Source: CAWAMR01 sp963783095 (GTDB lineage: Bacteria > Planctomycetota > Planctomycetia > Gemmatales > Gemmataceae). Taken from it: a DNA stretch of 64,000 nt. Position 1 is the first letter of the stretch. Every line of letters begins with the position of its first letter. Positions 8,814-17,194 of this stretch are shown piece by piece. The notes below the pieces were generated by a model that was given only the letters and a program-made list of their open reading frames with translations, had not been told where the DNA came from and did no database searches. Where the stretch lies: positions 1,364,001-1,428,000 of the forward strand of contig CAWAMR010000002.1 of the NCBI GenBank assembly GCA_963783095.1. Reading direction: 5' to 3'. Both the position numbers and the translations under genes were made by a program.

Positions 8814-8916
8814 CGGGGTGTAACCAAGTTTTCTGGGGGATGCCTCGCTTGCGAATCACCTCGTTCCCAAGCTGATTCGCAAGCGAGGCATCCCAAGAGA
8901 ATTTGGTTGCACCTCG
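8814..8916. repeat. 103-bp palindromic element, uninterrupted copy
   Basis: Left arm CGGGGTGTAACCAAGTTTTC... pairs with the right arm ...GAATTTGGTTGCACCTCG. The inner stem contains GCCTCGCTTGCGAATC. The outer arm sequence GGTGTAACCA followed by TCTGGGGG is shared with the element interrupted by the group II intron at 50868-52932. It carries no gene. It may be a miniature mobile element or a REP-like palindrome. Confidence 0.75.
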
Positions 8917-9348
8917 GGGCTCATATTCGACGCTTCTCGCTTAGCACGGCGATAAGTGTCGTTTCACTCATATGGATCAATTGGCCATTGTTTCTGAATA
9001 AATGTGCACTTATAATAAAGAGATGAGGATGAAGTGGTTTGGGTGGAGTACTTTAATGAAGTCCGTGGGCTGCGCTGCTTTTAAGGAACTTGGGAAAGTC
9101 AACTTCATATAGCGGGTAAACATTAAGAACGGATTCGCCGCAAATACTCCAAAATGGGCCAAAAGTGTGCCAAAGTGTGCCAAAGTGTGCCAAATTTACT
9201 TTACTCCAAGAGTGAATTATGGGACCGGCGATTGAGTTACCGAAAGGAAAACCATACGTGATAGACACTGCATCGAACTTCCAACAACTTTGACGGCTGA
9301 GCTATGCCTGCAACCCCAATTGCCAGCCTGCTCTGCGGGCTTGTCAAG
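8917..9348. other. Gene-free stretch with a short 10-bp tandem repeat
   Basis: No convincing coding region is seen on either strand. The only structure is a three-copy tandem repeat of (C/A)AAAGTGTGC at 9161-9190. The region separates the MazEF module and its palindrome from the repeat array that begins near 9349. Confidence 0.5.
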
Positions 9349-9634
9349 TTCTTTGCTGACGAGTGCTCGAAACCGGGCGCACGCGCTTCCAAGAACTAAG
9401 AGCCAATCAAACGCTTATCGATTTGATGGATTGCCGAGGTTTTTGCTGATGAGGGCCCGAAACGGGCGCAGACGCTACAAATTGCTACAAGTTTTTCTTC
9501 CAAGAACCACAGCCAATCAAACGCTTATCGATTTGATGGATTGGCGAAGTTTTTGCTGATGAGAGCCCGAAACCGGGGGCAGACGCTACAAATTGCTACA
9601 AAAATGTTGGATTGCGGATCAACAATTGAATAAC
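9349..9634. repeat. Left part of the mosaic repeat array
   Basis: Three partial or full units of about 95-110 bp. Each contains a hairpin segment (CCAATCAAA...TTTGATGGATTGG), then (C/G)GAAGTTTTTGCTGATGAG, a small GC-rich hairpin (GCCCGAAACGGGC or variants) and the closing motif GACGCTACAAATTGCTACAA. The array continues at 10667 after the IS element. Spacing is irregular and the repeats themselves diverge, unlike a CRISPR. Confidence 0.7.
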
Positions 9635-9636
9635 TA

Positions 9637-10664
9637 GGCAGTGTTGACATTCGCTCAGGCAATTTACGGAACCTGCGAAAGGAGGCTTCGTCGGCCGCGA
9701 GATTTCGCCGCTTCCTTGATCGTTAAGGGCTTCCCATTGTACGAAAAATATTCCACGCAGTTTCGGCATAGGTAAAGCTATTTCGCCTCGCCGGATTCCT
9801 ACGATTGGTTGGCAGCCATGACGGTTGCCTTCAATCATGGAACCGAACACGCGAGGCTTGATACCCATGCTGCGACGACACGAAATCAGTGATGAGCAAT
9901 GGAACATTATCAAGGACCACTTGCCGGGCAAGGAAGGCGATCCCGGTGCGACCGCTAAGGATAATCGCCTGTTCATCAACGCCATCTTTTGGATCGCCAA
10001 GACCGGCGCTCCTTGGCGTGATTTGCCGGAACGGTTCGGCCCGTGGAACAGCATGTTTCAGAGATTCAATCGCTGGTGCAAGAATGGCGTGTTCCCCAAA
10101 ATCATGGATCTGTTGAAAGATCCCGACGTCGAAGTTTTGATGGTGGATTCCACGGTAATTCGTGCCCATCAGCATTCCGCAGGTGCCAAGGGCAGCAACG
10201 CCGAGGCCGAGTGCCTGGGACGCTCGCGCGGCGGATTCAGCACGAAGATTCACGTTTCGTGCAATGGTGTCGGCGAGCCTGTGAAGATTCTTCTGACGCC
10301 GGGCCAAAATCATGATGTCAAACAAGGACCGGCTCTGCTGGAAGGCAGCGATCCACAGAAAGTTCTCGCCGACAAGGGCTATGACAGCGACGAGTTCGTG
10401 GCGACGATCGAAGCGAAGGGCGCGGAAGCAGTCATTCCGCCGCGCAGCAATCGCGTCGAACCACGCGAATACGACACAGAGACCTATAAGCAACGCAACA
10501 TCGTGGAGCGGATGATCAATATCATGAAACAGTCCCGCCGAGTGGCAACGCGCTACGAGAAAACGGCACGAAATTTTCTGGGATTCGTGGCTTTCACCGC
10601 GCTCGTGACGCTGTTAACCTAAACCCAGCCTCTCCAGTTTCACGGCTGGAATGTCAACACTACC
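9637..10664 (+). mobile_element. IS5-family insertion sequence, 1028 bp
   Basis: Terminal inverted repeats GGCAGTGTTGACATTC (left) and GGTAGTGTTGACATTC (right, complement) match at 15 of 16 bases. The dinucleotide TA at 9635-9636 is duplicated at 10665-10666. The flanks rejoin to AATAAC-TA-AACAAACGAGG, which matches the uninterrupted array copy near 10991-11010 (AATAACCAAACAAACGAGG). Ends, target duplication and a single complete transposase define the element precisely. It inserted into one unit of the repeat array. Confidence 0.93.
9867..10622 (+). CDS. IS5-family (IS427-like) DDE transposase
   Basis: It catalyses cut-and-paste movement of the surrounding element. The N-terminal motif MLRRHEISDEQWNII is typical of the DUF4096 helix-turn-helix region. 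The DDE core follows: the first Asp in VDSTVIRAHQHSAG, the second Asp after KVLADKGYDSDEF, and Glu in NIVERMINIMKQ with the YREK-like R-RVATRYEK. Many relatives use two overlapping frames joined by frameshifting; here one continuous frame covers the whole protein. The ATG at 9867 fits family starts; a TTG at 9825 and an ATG at 9837 are also in frame. It appears intact. Confidence 0.93.
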   Translation: MLRRHEISDEQWNIIKDHLPGKEGDPGATAKDNRLFINAIFWIAKTGAPWRDLPERFGPWNSMFQRFNRWCKNGVFPKIMDLLKDPDVEVLMVDSTVIRAHQHSAGAKGSNAEAECLGRSRGGFSTKIHVSCNGVGEPVKILLTPGQNHDVKQGPALLEGSDPQKVLADKGYDSDEFVATIEAKGAEAVIPPRSNRVEPREYDTETYKQRNIVERMINIMKQSRRVATRYEKTARNFLGFVAFTALVTLLT

Positions 10665-10666
10665 TA

Positions 10667-11386
10667 AACAAACGAGGCGGTACACGCCATGTTACAAATT
10701 GCTACAAAAATCAGGTTGTACATTGATGATCGAAAATATGAACGAACTAATTTCAGAATGTCGTGCTTCCAAGAAACTTCGCCTCAATCCAACGATTATT
10801 GATTTGATATTCTGGCGAAGTTACTTTCAGATGAGGGCCCGAAACCGGGCGCAGACGCTTCCAAGAAACTTCGCCTCAATCCAACGATTATTGATTTGAT
10901 ATTCTGGCGAAGTTGCTTTCAGATGAGGGCCCGAAACCGGGCGCAGACGCTACAAATTGCTACAAAAATTGGAATGCGGATCAACAATTGAATAACCAAA
11001 CAAACGAGGCGGTGAATGCCATGTTACAAATTGCTACAAAAATCAGGTTGTACCTTTGATGATCGAAAATGGACGAACGAATTTCAGAATGTGGTGCTTC
11101 CAAGAACTAAGAGCCAATCAAACGCTTATCGATTTGATGGATTGCCGAGGTTTTTGCTGATGAGGGCCCGAAACGGGCGCAGACGCTACAAATTGCTACA
11201 AAAACTGGAATGCGGATCAACGATTGAATAACCAAACAACAATTATTGATTTGATATTTTGGCGAAGTTACTTTCAGATGAGGGCCCGATCATCGGGGGC
11301 GGACGCTACAAATTGCTACAAGTTTTTCAGTATGGTCCTATGTTGTTTTGACCATTATGAACAAAATGCTACAAATTGCTACAAAA
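10667..11386. repeat. Right part of the mosaic repeat array, reaching into the next gene
   Basis: Units of three kinds alternate. One carries AACGAGGCGGTGAATGCCATG followed by TTACAAATTGCTACAA (10669, 10999). One is an AACTTCGCC...GGCGAAGTT hairpin unit (10780, 10868; degenerate at 11240). One matches the left part (11104). TGCTACAAATTGCTACAA or a close variant recurs at the end of most units and once more at 11367-11385, inside the start of the DUF1549 gene, where it encodes MLQIATK. Structure-preserving changes occur in the GC hairpin (GCCCGAAACCGGGC versus CCCGATCATCGGG). Confidence 0.7.
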
Positions 11387-12946
11387 TCTGGATTGTGCGC
11401 AAATGTCTGCACCAATGTAAGACTTTGGTGCGGGCTGCTCGTTTGCCAAGTGGGCATGCCTGCGCTCGCATTCGATAACGCTCCAAAACCGGCTCCATCG
11501 GCTGAAGTTGCTCGAAACATCGATCGTCTTTTGAATGAGCACTGGCAACGCACAAAGATTTCGCCGGCCTCTAGTGCCGATGAACCGGCACGGTTTCGCC
11601 GCCTCATGCTCGACGTGACGGGCCGGGTGCCGACAGTTGCAGAACTCGCAGCATTCAACGCGGACAGGTCGCAGCAGAAATACAAGACAGCCGTCGGCAA
11701 GTTACTGGCCGGCCCCGAATTCGCCTGGAACTTCGGAGCGGTGCTCGACAACATGATCCAAGGCCAGTTCGCAGGGAACCCGGAATTTGTGGGTTACTTG
11801 CGTTCGTCGCTGAAGACCAACAAGAGCTGGGACAAAATGTTCCGCGAGATGATGCTAGGCCCTTGGGACAAGCCCGAGCGCAAACCCGCCATTGGCTTTC
11901 TCGATAAGAGGGCGAGGGATCTCGATCTGCTTACTGCCGATGTTTCGCGCTCCTTCTTCGGTGTGGATGTCAGTTGCGCCCGCTGCCATAACCATCCGCT
12001 TGTGAAAGACTGGAAACGAGAACATTATTACGGAATGGCTGCGTTTTTTGTCCGCACGACTGGCGGCAAGGGATCGATCTCCGAGAAATCGGATGGCGAG
12101 GCCAAGTTCAGCGGCAAGGATGGCAAGGAACGGATCGTGCCCATGATGTTCCTCTCCGGCAAGATGGTGGATGAGTCCGGCAAACCGGCGGTAAAGGGAG
12201 CCAAAGTCGGCAGGCGCGAGCAGTTGGTGCGGATCGCGCTCGACGACCGCAAGTTCTTGAGCCGGGCCTTTGTGAACCGAACCTGGGAGTATTTCTTTGG
12301 CCGCGGTCTCGTCGATCCGGTGGATCAAATCCATTCGGGGAACCCCGCTTCGGTGTCCGAACTCCTCGACTGGCTGGCCGACGATTTCGCGCACAGCGGT
12401 TACGACGTTACCCGGCTTATCGAGGGAATACTGCTTTCCAAGGCGTACGCGCTCGATAGCCGCTGGGCCGGGCCGGAAACGATTCCCAGCCCGGAACATT
12501 TTGCCGTAATGCCGCTGCGCCCCCTATCGCCCAGGCAACTGGCTGCGTCGTTGCTGGTTGCCGTTGGCGACGGCAAGTTTGAGCCTACAACAGCGTCGCT
12601 TCAAGCTCTCGAAAAGCAGAGTGCGGACTTGATGGCAACACTCGATCCGCGCACGCGAGATTTTCAAAGCAGCAGCCGGGAGGCGCTGTATCTTTCCAAT
12701 AGCGAAGCGATCCGGAAGCTGGTTGTTGCCGGCGGGACCAATCTAGCCCAACGGCTCGCGGCCATTACCGATGATCGCGAAATGGCAAAGACCGCTTATC
12801 TCGCCACACTGGGGCGTGCGCCGAGCGAACCCGAGGCCGGTCGAGTTATGGGTTTCTTGAGCAGCAACAAACTCGACCGTCGGGCGGCGTGCAAGGATCT
12901 GGTCTGGGCACTGGTAACATCGGCGGAATTTCGGTTCAATCATTGA
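11357..12946 (+). CDS. DUF1549/DUF1553 planctomycete protein with CxxCH motif
   Basis: A 529-aa member of the exported DUF1549-DUF1553 family, abundant in planctomycetes and suspected to work with DUF1501 partners at the cell surface. The DUF1549 part has FRRLMLDVTGRVPT near residue 75. CARCHNHP near 205 is a c-type-heme-like CxxCH motif. DUF1553 signatures include FVNRTWEYFFGRGLVDP and a C-terminal NSEAIRKLV/YLATLGRAPS region. The first residues (MNKMLQIATKSG) come from a copy of the upstream repeat, so the present signal region may be recent. The next gene follows after a 156-bp gap filled by a palindrome. Confidence 0.88.
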   Translation: MNKMLQIATKSGLCANVCTNVRLWCGLLVCQVGMPALAFDNAPKPAPSAEVARNIDRLLNEHWQRTKISPASSADEPARFRRLMLDVTGRVPTVAELAAFNADRSQQKYKTAVGKLLAGPEFAWNFGAVLDNMIQGQFAGNPEFVGYLRSSLKTNKSWDKMFREMMLGPWDKPERKPAIGFLDKRARDLDLLTADVSRSFFGVDVSCARCHNHPLVKDWKREHYYGMAAFFVRTTGGKGSISEKSDGEAKFSGKDGKERIVPMMFLSGKMVDESGKPAVKGAKVGRREQLVRIALDDRKFLSRAFVNRTWEYFFGRGLVDPVDQIHSGNPASVSELLDWLADDFAHSGYDVTRLIEGILLSKAYALDSRWAGPETIPSPEHFAVMPLRPLSPRQLAASLLVAVGDGKFEPTTASLQALEKQSADLMATLDPRTRDFQSSSREALYLSNSEAIRKLVVAGGTNLAQRLAAITDDREMAKTAYLATLGRAPSEPEAGRVMGFLSSNKLDRRAACKDLVWALVTSAEFRFNH

Positions 12947-12954
12947 AGGGCATT

Positions 12955-13071
12955 ATTAACCACAGAGTCACAGAGAACACAGAGAAGAAAGACCAGAGAC
13001 CTGATGAGTCTGTCTCTGGCTTCTGGTTTCTGATGTGTTTTCTCTGTGTCCTCTGTGACTCTGTGGTTAAT
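12955..13071. repeat. ACCACAGAGTCACAGAG palindrome between operon genes
   Basis: Arms ATTAACCACAGAGTCACAGA and TCTGTGACTCTGTGGTTAAT enclose a ~70-bp imperfect centre. A related element lies at 36870-37009. It can fold into a long RNA hairpin between the DUF1549/1553 and DUF1501 genes and may modulate read-through. It is also a typical dispersed intergenic palindrome. Confidence 0.8.
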
Positions 13072-13102
13072 CCTGTCTTGCTGAAGAAAGGACGGGCAGG
13101 CC

Positions 13103-14368
13103 ATGAACTGGTGCGGTTCCTCGGAACATACACTCCACCGTCGTTCGTTCCTGTGCGGGACGCTTGCCGGTCTGACAGGTACTGCGGGTCTTGGCCTGGC
13201 CGCCGAGCAGGTCAAGCGACGGAGCCGACGTGTCATCTTCATCTGGCTGGCCGGTGGCTCAAGTCAATTCGAGACCTGGGATCCGAAGCCGGGTCGGGAG
13301 ACGGGAGGCCCGTTTCGCTCGATCTCGACTTCGGTGCCCGGCTATCGCATCTGCGAGTTGATGCCGAAGCTCGCAGCCAGGATGAAGCACATCGCGGTGA
13401 TCCGGTCGCTCAACACCGTCATCAGCGAACACGAGCAAGCCGCTGACCTCATCAGCGTCGGCCGGCCCAAGGAGGCCGCTCTCGACTATCCGGAAATCGG
13501 CGTGGTGCTGTCCAAGGAACTGGCCGTCCGCCACAGCGAGCTTCCCGATTACATCTCGTTATTCACGACCTCGGAAGGCCGACGTCGGCCCCGGTCGGGC
13601 TTTCTCGGTGCCAAACATGCACCGCTATTGTTGGAAAAATCGCTGCGCCCCGAATTCGTCGATCTGCCGGATGGAATGAACGCGGCCCGGCACCAGAATC
13701 GCGAGGAACTGCGTGCTGTTCTCAGTGAGGCGTTCGCCGAGAACCGTGCAACCGGTGAACTGGTGCGCGGCTACAACAGTGCTTACCAGAAAGTTCGCGG
13801 CCTGATGCGCGCGGATCATCTGTTCAACCTCGACCGTGAGCCCGTCAAAATCCGCGATCGCTATGGCCGAACGCCCTTCGCAGAGCAGTGCCTGCTGGCA
13901 CGCAGGTTGATTGAAGCTGGGGTGCCGGTAGTGAAAGTGGCACGCGGCTTCTGGGATAGCCACCACGACAACTTCGAGAGCCATCGCGAACTGGTTCCGG
14001 ACTTCGATCACGTGCTCAGCGTGCTGCTCGACGATCTGCAAGTGCGTGGGTTATTGGAATCGACGCTGGTAGTGGTGTTGTCCGAGTTTGGCCGAACGCC
14101 GGTCATCAACCAGGACGTGGGGCGCGACCATTTCGCGGCCGCCTGGTCGATGGTCATGGCGGGCGCAGGAGTGCGTGGCGGCTGCGTGTATGGAGAAACC
14201 GATGCGGATGGCAAGACCGTAAAGAACGGCGAGCTCAACGCCAGCGATTTGGCCGCGACCATCTATCAGGCCGCAGGCATCGATCTGAAAACGGAATACC
14301 AGGCCGGGCTTCGGCCGGTTCCCATCATCAAAGAGGATGCGCGCGTCATTAAGGAGGTTCTGTCATGA
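13103..14368 (+). CDS. DUF1501 protein (sulfatase/phosphatase-like fold), Tat signal
   Basis: A 421-aa protein with a Tat-type signal (HRRSFLCGTLAGLTG at residues 12-26). DUF1501 signatures follow: IFIWLAGGSSQFETWDPKP near 45-63, CLLARRLIEAGVPVV near 263, LVVVLSEFGRTP near 325 and GRDHFAAAW near 340. The Asp/His set resembles the alkaline-phosphatase superfamily, but no activity is established. AAAGGA lies upstream of the ATG. The stop overlaps the start of the WD40 gene by 4 bp, so the two are co-translated. It probably partners with the DUF1549/1553 protein encoded just upstream. Confidence 0.92.
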   Translation: MNWCGSSEHTLHRRSFLCGTLAGLTGTAGLGLAAEQVKRRSRRVIFIWLAGGSSQFETWDPKPGRETGGPFRSISTSVPGYRICELMPKLAARMKHIAVIRSLNTVISEHEQAADLISVGRPKEAALDYPEIGVVLSKELAVRHSELPDYISLFTTSEGRRRPRSGFLGAKHAPLLLEKSLRPEFVDLPDGMNAARHQNREELRAVLSEAFAENRATGELVRGYNSAYQKVRGLMRADHLFNLDREPVKIRDRYGRTPFAEQCLLARRLIEAGVPVVKVARGFWDSHHDNFESHRELVPDFDHVLSVLLDDLQVRGLLESTLVVVLSEFGRTPVINQDVGRDHFAAAWSMVMAGAGVRGGCVYGETDADGKTVKNGELNASDLAATIYQAAGIDLKTEYQAGLRPVPIIKEDARVIKEVLS

Positions 14369-15366
14369 CCTTCGACCCGAAAGCCGTGAAACTGCTGGCA
14401 CTCTACGACACCTCCTCTGCCCTGTTCACCATGTGCCTCGACGAAGGCCGGCAAACGCTATACGGTGCCGGCGTGAACGGAGCGCTTTACACCGTCGATC
14501 TCGGCGACGAAAACCCGGCCAGCGTGAAAAAGGCAACTCTGCACGACAACTACGTTTCGACGATGGCCCTGCATGGCGATCAACTCATTACGGGGAGTTT
14601 CGATCAATGCATTATCTGGAGCGATTGTCAAACGGGCAGATGCATTCGCGCCATCAACGCACACGAAGACTGGGTGCGCAAGCTGGTCATCTGTCCCGAT
14701 GGCAAGCAGATAGTTTCCGTGGGCGATGATATGCTGGTAAAAGTCTGGGATACGGCAACCGGCAAGCTGATGATGTCGCTGGCCGGCCATGAGCGAAAGA
14801 CCCCGGAAGGCTATCTTTCGGCGCTATACACAGTCGCGGTCAGTCCGGACGGGAAACAGATTGCCAGTGCCGATCGCGCCGGCTTTGTCCGCATCTGGGA
14901 TTTGTCGACCGGCAAGATGATCTCAATGTTTCGGGCTACGGAACTGTACACTTTCGACGCCCAGAAGCGAGCGCGAGCAATGGGAGGACCGCGCGGACTG
15001 GTCTTCTCCGCCGATGGTGCTCGACTGGCTGTCTCGGGCATCGGGGCAGTAACCAACGTGGACGGCTTTGTCGGTCCCTGCCGGATCGAAATGTGGGACT
15101 GGCGGGCCGGGAAGCTGGTCGCGGCCGGGCAGGAGAAGCACCAAGCGATCTTGAATCACGTAGCCTTCGATGGATCGCAACTGATCGGAGTGGGAGGCGG
15201 CGACAGCGGTGGGGCACTGGTGTGCTGGGATCTGACAGCAAGTTCGGGGCCGTTCGTTGCCAAGCCGAAGGGACACTTGCACGCATTTGCCGTGAACAGC
15301 AAGGGAACTCGCCTTTACGCTGCGGGACACGGCGGCTTTCAGGTATGGCAACTTCGGAAGACATGA
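14365..15366 (+). CDS. WD40-repeat protein, third gene of the DUF1549/1501 operon
   Basis: A 333-aa protein made almost entirely of WD40 blades, for example AHEDWVRKLVICPDGKQI...VKVWDTATGKL and AVSPDGKQIASADRAGFVRIWD. About seven blades are visible, enough for one propeller that would act as a protein-binding scaffold. No signal peptide is seen. The ATG overlaps the preceding stop (ATGA), with AAGGAGG 6-12 bp upstream. DUF1549/1553 + DUF1501 + WD40 triplets recur in planctomycetes, which supports a shared but unknown task. Confidence 0.9.
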   Translation: MTFDPKAVKLLALYDTSSALFTMCLDEGRQTLYGAGVNGALYTVDLGDENPASVKKATLHDNYVSTMALHGDQLITGSFDQCIIWSDCQTGRCIRAINAHEDWVRKLVICPDGKQIVSVGDDMLVKVWDTATGKLMMSLAGHERKTPEGYLSALYTVAVSPDGKQIASADRAGFVRIWDLSTGKMISMFRATELYTFDAQKRARAMGGPRGLVFSADGARLAVSGIGAVTNVDGFVGPCRIEMWDWRAGKLVAAGQEKHQAILNHVAFDGSQLIGVGGGDSGGALVCWDLTASSGPFVAKPKGHLHAFAVNSKGTRLYAAGHGGFQVWQLRKT

Positions 15367-15388
15367 CTGGGTCGGCAGGTTCTGGACA

Positions 15389-15535
15389 TCAAACCTGCCA
15401 GTCCTCGATCACGAGGCCGGCAACCCGGCTGAACACGATATCGGTCTGAACTTGAGCTTGAATCCGGGCAACAATCTGTGGTTGATTCTGCCGCAGCCAG
15501 CCGATGCAAGTGTTGGTGTCGAGCAGATAGGTCAC
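15389..15535 (-). pseudogene. VapC-like PIN toxin fragment, 48 codons
   Basis: Reading leftward from a GTG at 15535 gives VTYLLDTNTCIGWLRQNQP, the first PIN-domain strand with the catalytic Asp in LLDTN, but the frame stops after 48 codons (family members are about 130). The rest of the toxin, including the other acidic residues, is missing. The start overlaps the antitoxin-like stop in the classic GTGA arrangement, showing that this was once a normal toxin-antitoxin pair. Confidence 0.75.
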
Positions 15536-15769
15536 GACACCGACTCCCGCGATTCAAGTGGCAATTGTGGAGGCCGCTCAAACGTCGGATCGGTGATGCT
15601 CCCTGCCATCGACCGGACGAATGCCTCCCACTCGCGCTCGCGTCATCGGCTTGCGGGCCGCCTCGATCACAACACGCACGGGCTGATTCGCAATCTGAAT
15701 GCCAATGGGTACGTCCAGATGCAAGGTGCCATCAGGACCGATGACAGAATCAACGACGATGCTACTCAT
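15532..15769 (-). pseudogene. Antitoxin of the decayed VapBC-like pair, frameshifted
   Basis: From the ATG at 15769 the frame reads MSSIVVDSVIGPDGTLHLDV and proceeds to KPMTRAR. The expected continuation EWEAFVRSMAGSITDP...ESRESVS then lies in another frame and ends at 15532, where its TGA overlaps the toxin GTG. A single frame change near 15630 therefore breaks the gene. The N-terminal part resembles antitoxins found beside VapC toxins. With the toxin also truncated, the module should be inactive. Confidence 0.7.
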
Positions 15770-15786
15770 GCTCTTTCTCCTCTATC

Positions 15787-17176
15787 TCACGACGTGATCG
15801 GGATCGGCGATGTCTCCGCCAGCTTGGCGATCGGGGCAAAGCGCGGCATGAGACGAAGCTGGCCAACGTCGAAGACCGTGTGCAGGATCGTCGAAATCAA
15901 ATGGGCGGGAGTATAGTTTTCGGTGGCTGGCTCTCCCCCGTCTCTAGTCGACTGGCCAATCACTCGGCCGCCCTGGCAACCGCCGCCGTAGAACAGCAAA
16001 GGAGCCAGCTTGGCCCAGTGGTCCCTGCCGCCGTTCTTGTTCAATCGGGGCGTTCGGCCCATTTCCCCGCAGCATACCAACAGAATCTTGTCCTGCAAAC
16101 CTCGCGCTTCCACATCGGCAATGAACGCGGCGACCGCATGATCGAAGGGTTTGCCGACCGCCTCCATACCGTCTATCATGTTCAAGTTATTGCCGTCGGC
16201 ATGCATGTCCCAGACGCCTTCGTAATCGGCGTGGATGGTCACGAAACCGCAGCCGGCCTCGCAGAGCCGGTGTGCCAGCAGCAACAGTTTGCCGATCGAT
16301 TTGGCTTGCCCGCTGTAGTAGCCGCGATTACCTCGTGCCGCCTTCCTCCAGTTGTCGGGCTTGGCAAATCGACTGGTGTCGTAGCGCTGGATTACCTGGG
16401 GATCCTCCTTGCTCAATTCAAAGGCATCCGCGACTTTATTATTGAGCAAGAGTCGATAGGCCTGGTCCTGGTATTTGTCGATCGTGCCTGCCTGGTCTGC
16501 GCTTTCCAATTCATGCGAAAGCTTGCCGAATTGCGTCAAGAGCTGCCGGCGATCGTCAAAGTTGTCGCGGGACAAACTGAGCCTCATGTTCTTCTGTTGC
16601 TGGCTGCCCGAACCCGGAATGAATGGCGCACAAACTGGCCCCAGCGATCCCGTCGAGGAGATGTTGCCGCTGCGCAGATCCCTTGGCCACGTCCGCGCAA
16701 ACCGCCTGGGGGAAAATCACCGTATTGGTCGGCATGCCGGTTTCGGGTCGAACCGCACCGACCACGTAGGAGTAAAGGGAGCCGGCGTTGGCGTTGAGCG
16801 TGGCGGGGCTGACGATGGGCACGATATTGTGCCCGGCGTTATTGGTCTGAAAGGAGCGAACGACGGTGAACTTGTGCGCCAGCTTGGCCAGTTGACTCAT
16901 GGTGTCGCCGAAGGTGATACCGGGCACCGAGGTTTTTGTAGTACCGGTGACAGTGCGAATTCCATCCGGTGCCTCGGGCTTCGGATCAAAGGTTTCAAAC
17001 TGGCTCGGGCCGCCTTGCTGGAAGAGAAAGATCACCGACTTGCCGGTGATATGGCTGGGCCGTTCCCCGCCGGCGGCCAGCAAGGAGGGCAAGGACAACC
17101 CGCCCAGGCCGAGTGTGCCGACGGTCAAGAAGTCGCGACGGGAGAGTCCAGGACAGTTATCGGAAACGGTGAGCAT
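15787..17176 (-). pseudogene. DUF1501 gene broken by one frame change
   Basis: The first half (from ATG 17176) has a Tat signal LSRRDFLTVGTLGLGG and IFLFQQGGPSQFETFDPKP. It goes out of frame near 16640, in the run CTGGCCCC (+ strand). The second half continues in another frame as PFIPGSGSQQ...RLSLSRDNFDDRR and keeps the late motifs VCCGEMGRTPRLN and GGRDHWAKL. Joined, the parts give a full-length DUF1501 protein of about 460 aa. One homopolymer indel could be an assembly error or a genuine null. It lies directly downstream of a more decayed DUF1501 copy. Confidence 0.8.
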
Positions 17177-17194
17177 TGCTCGTCCTTTTGTGGT

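Noticed and set aside
9435..9480. Hammerhead ribozyme core (CTGATGAG...CGAAAC) in the repeat units
   Set aside because: Only 5 bases separate the two motifs, leaving no proper stem II. No cleavage triplet with pairing stems I and III can be placed, and other units change CTGATGAG to CAGATGAG.
9349..11386. CRISPR array
   Set aside because: Units are about 95-110 bp, diverged, of several kinds and without regular short spacers; no cas genes are nearby.
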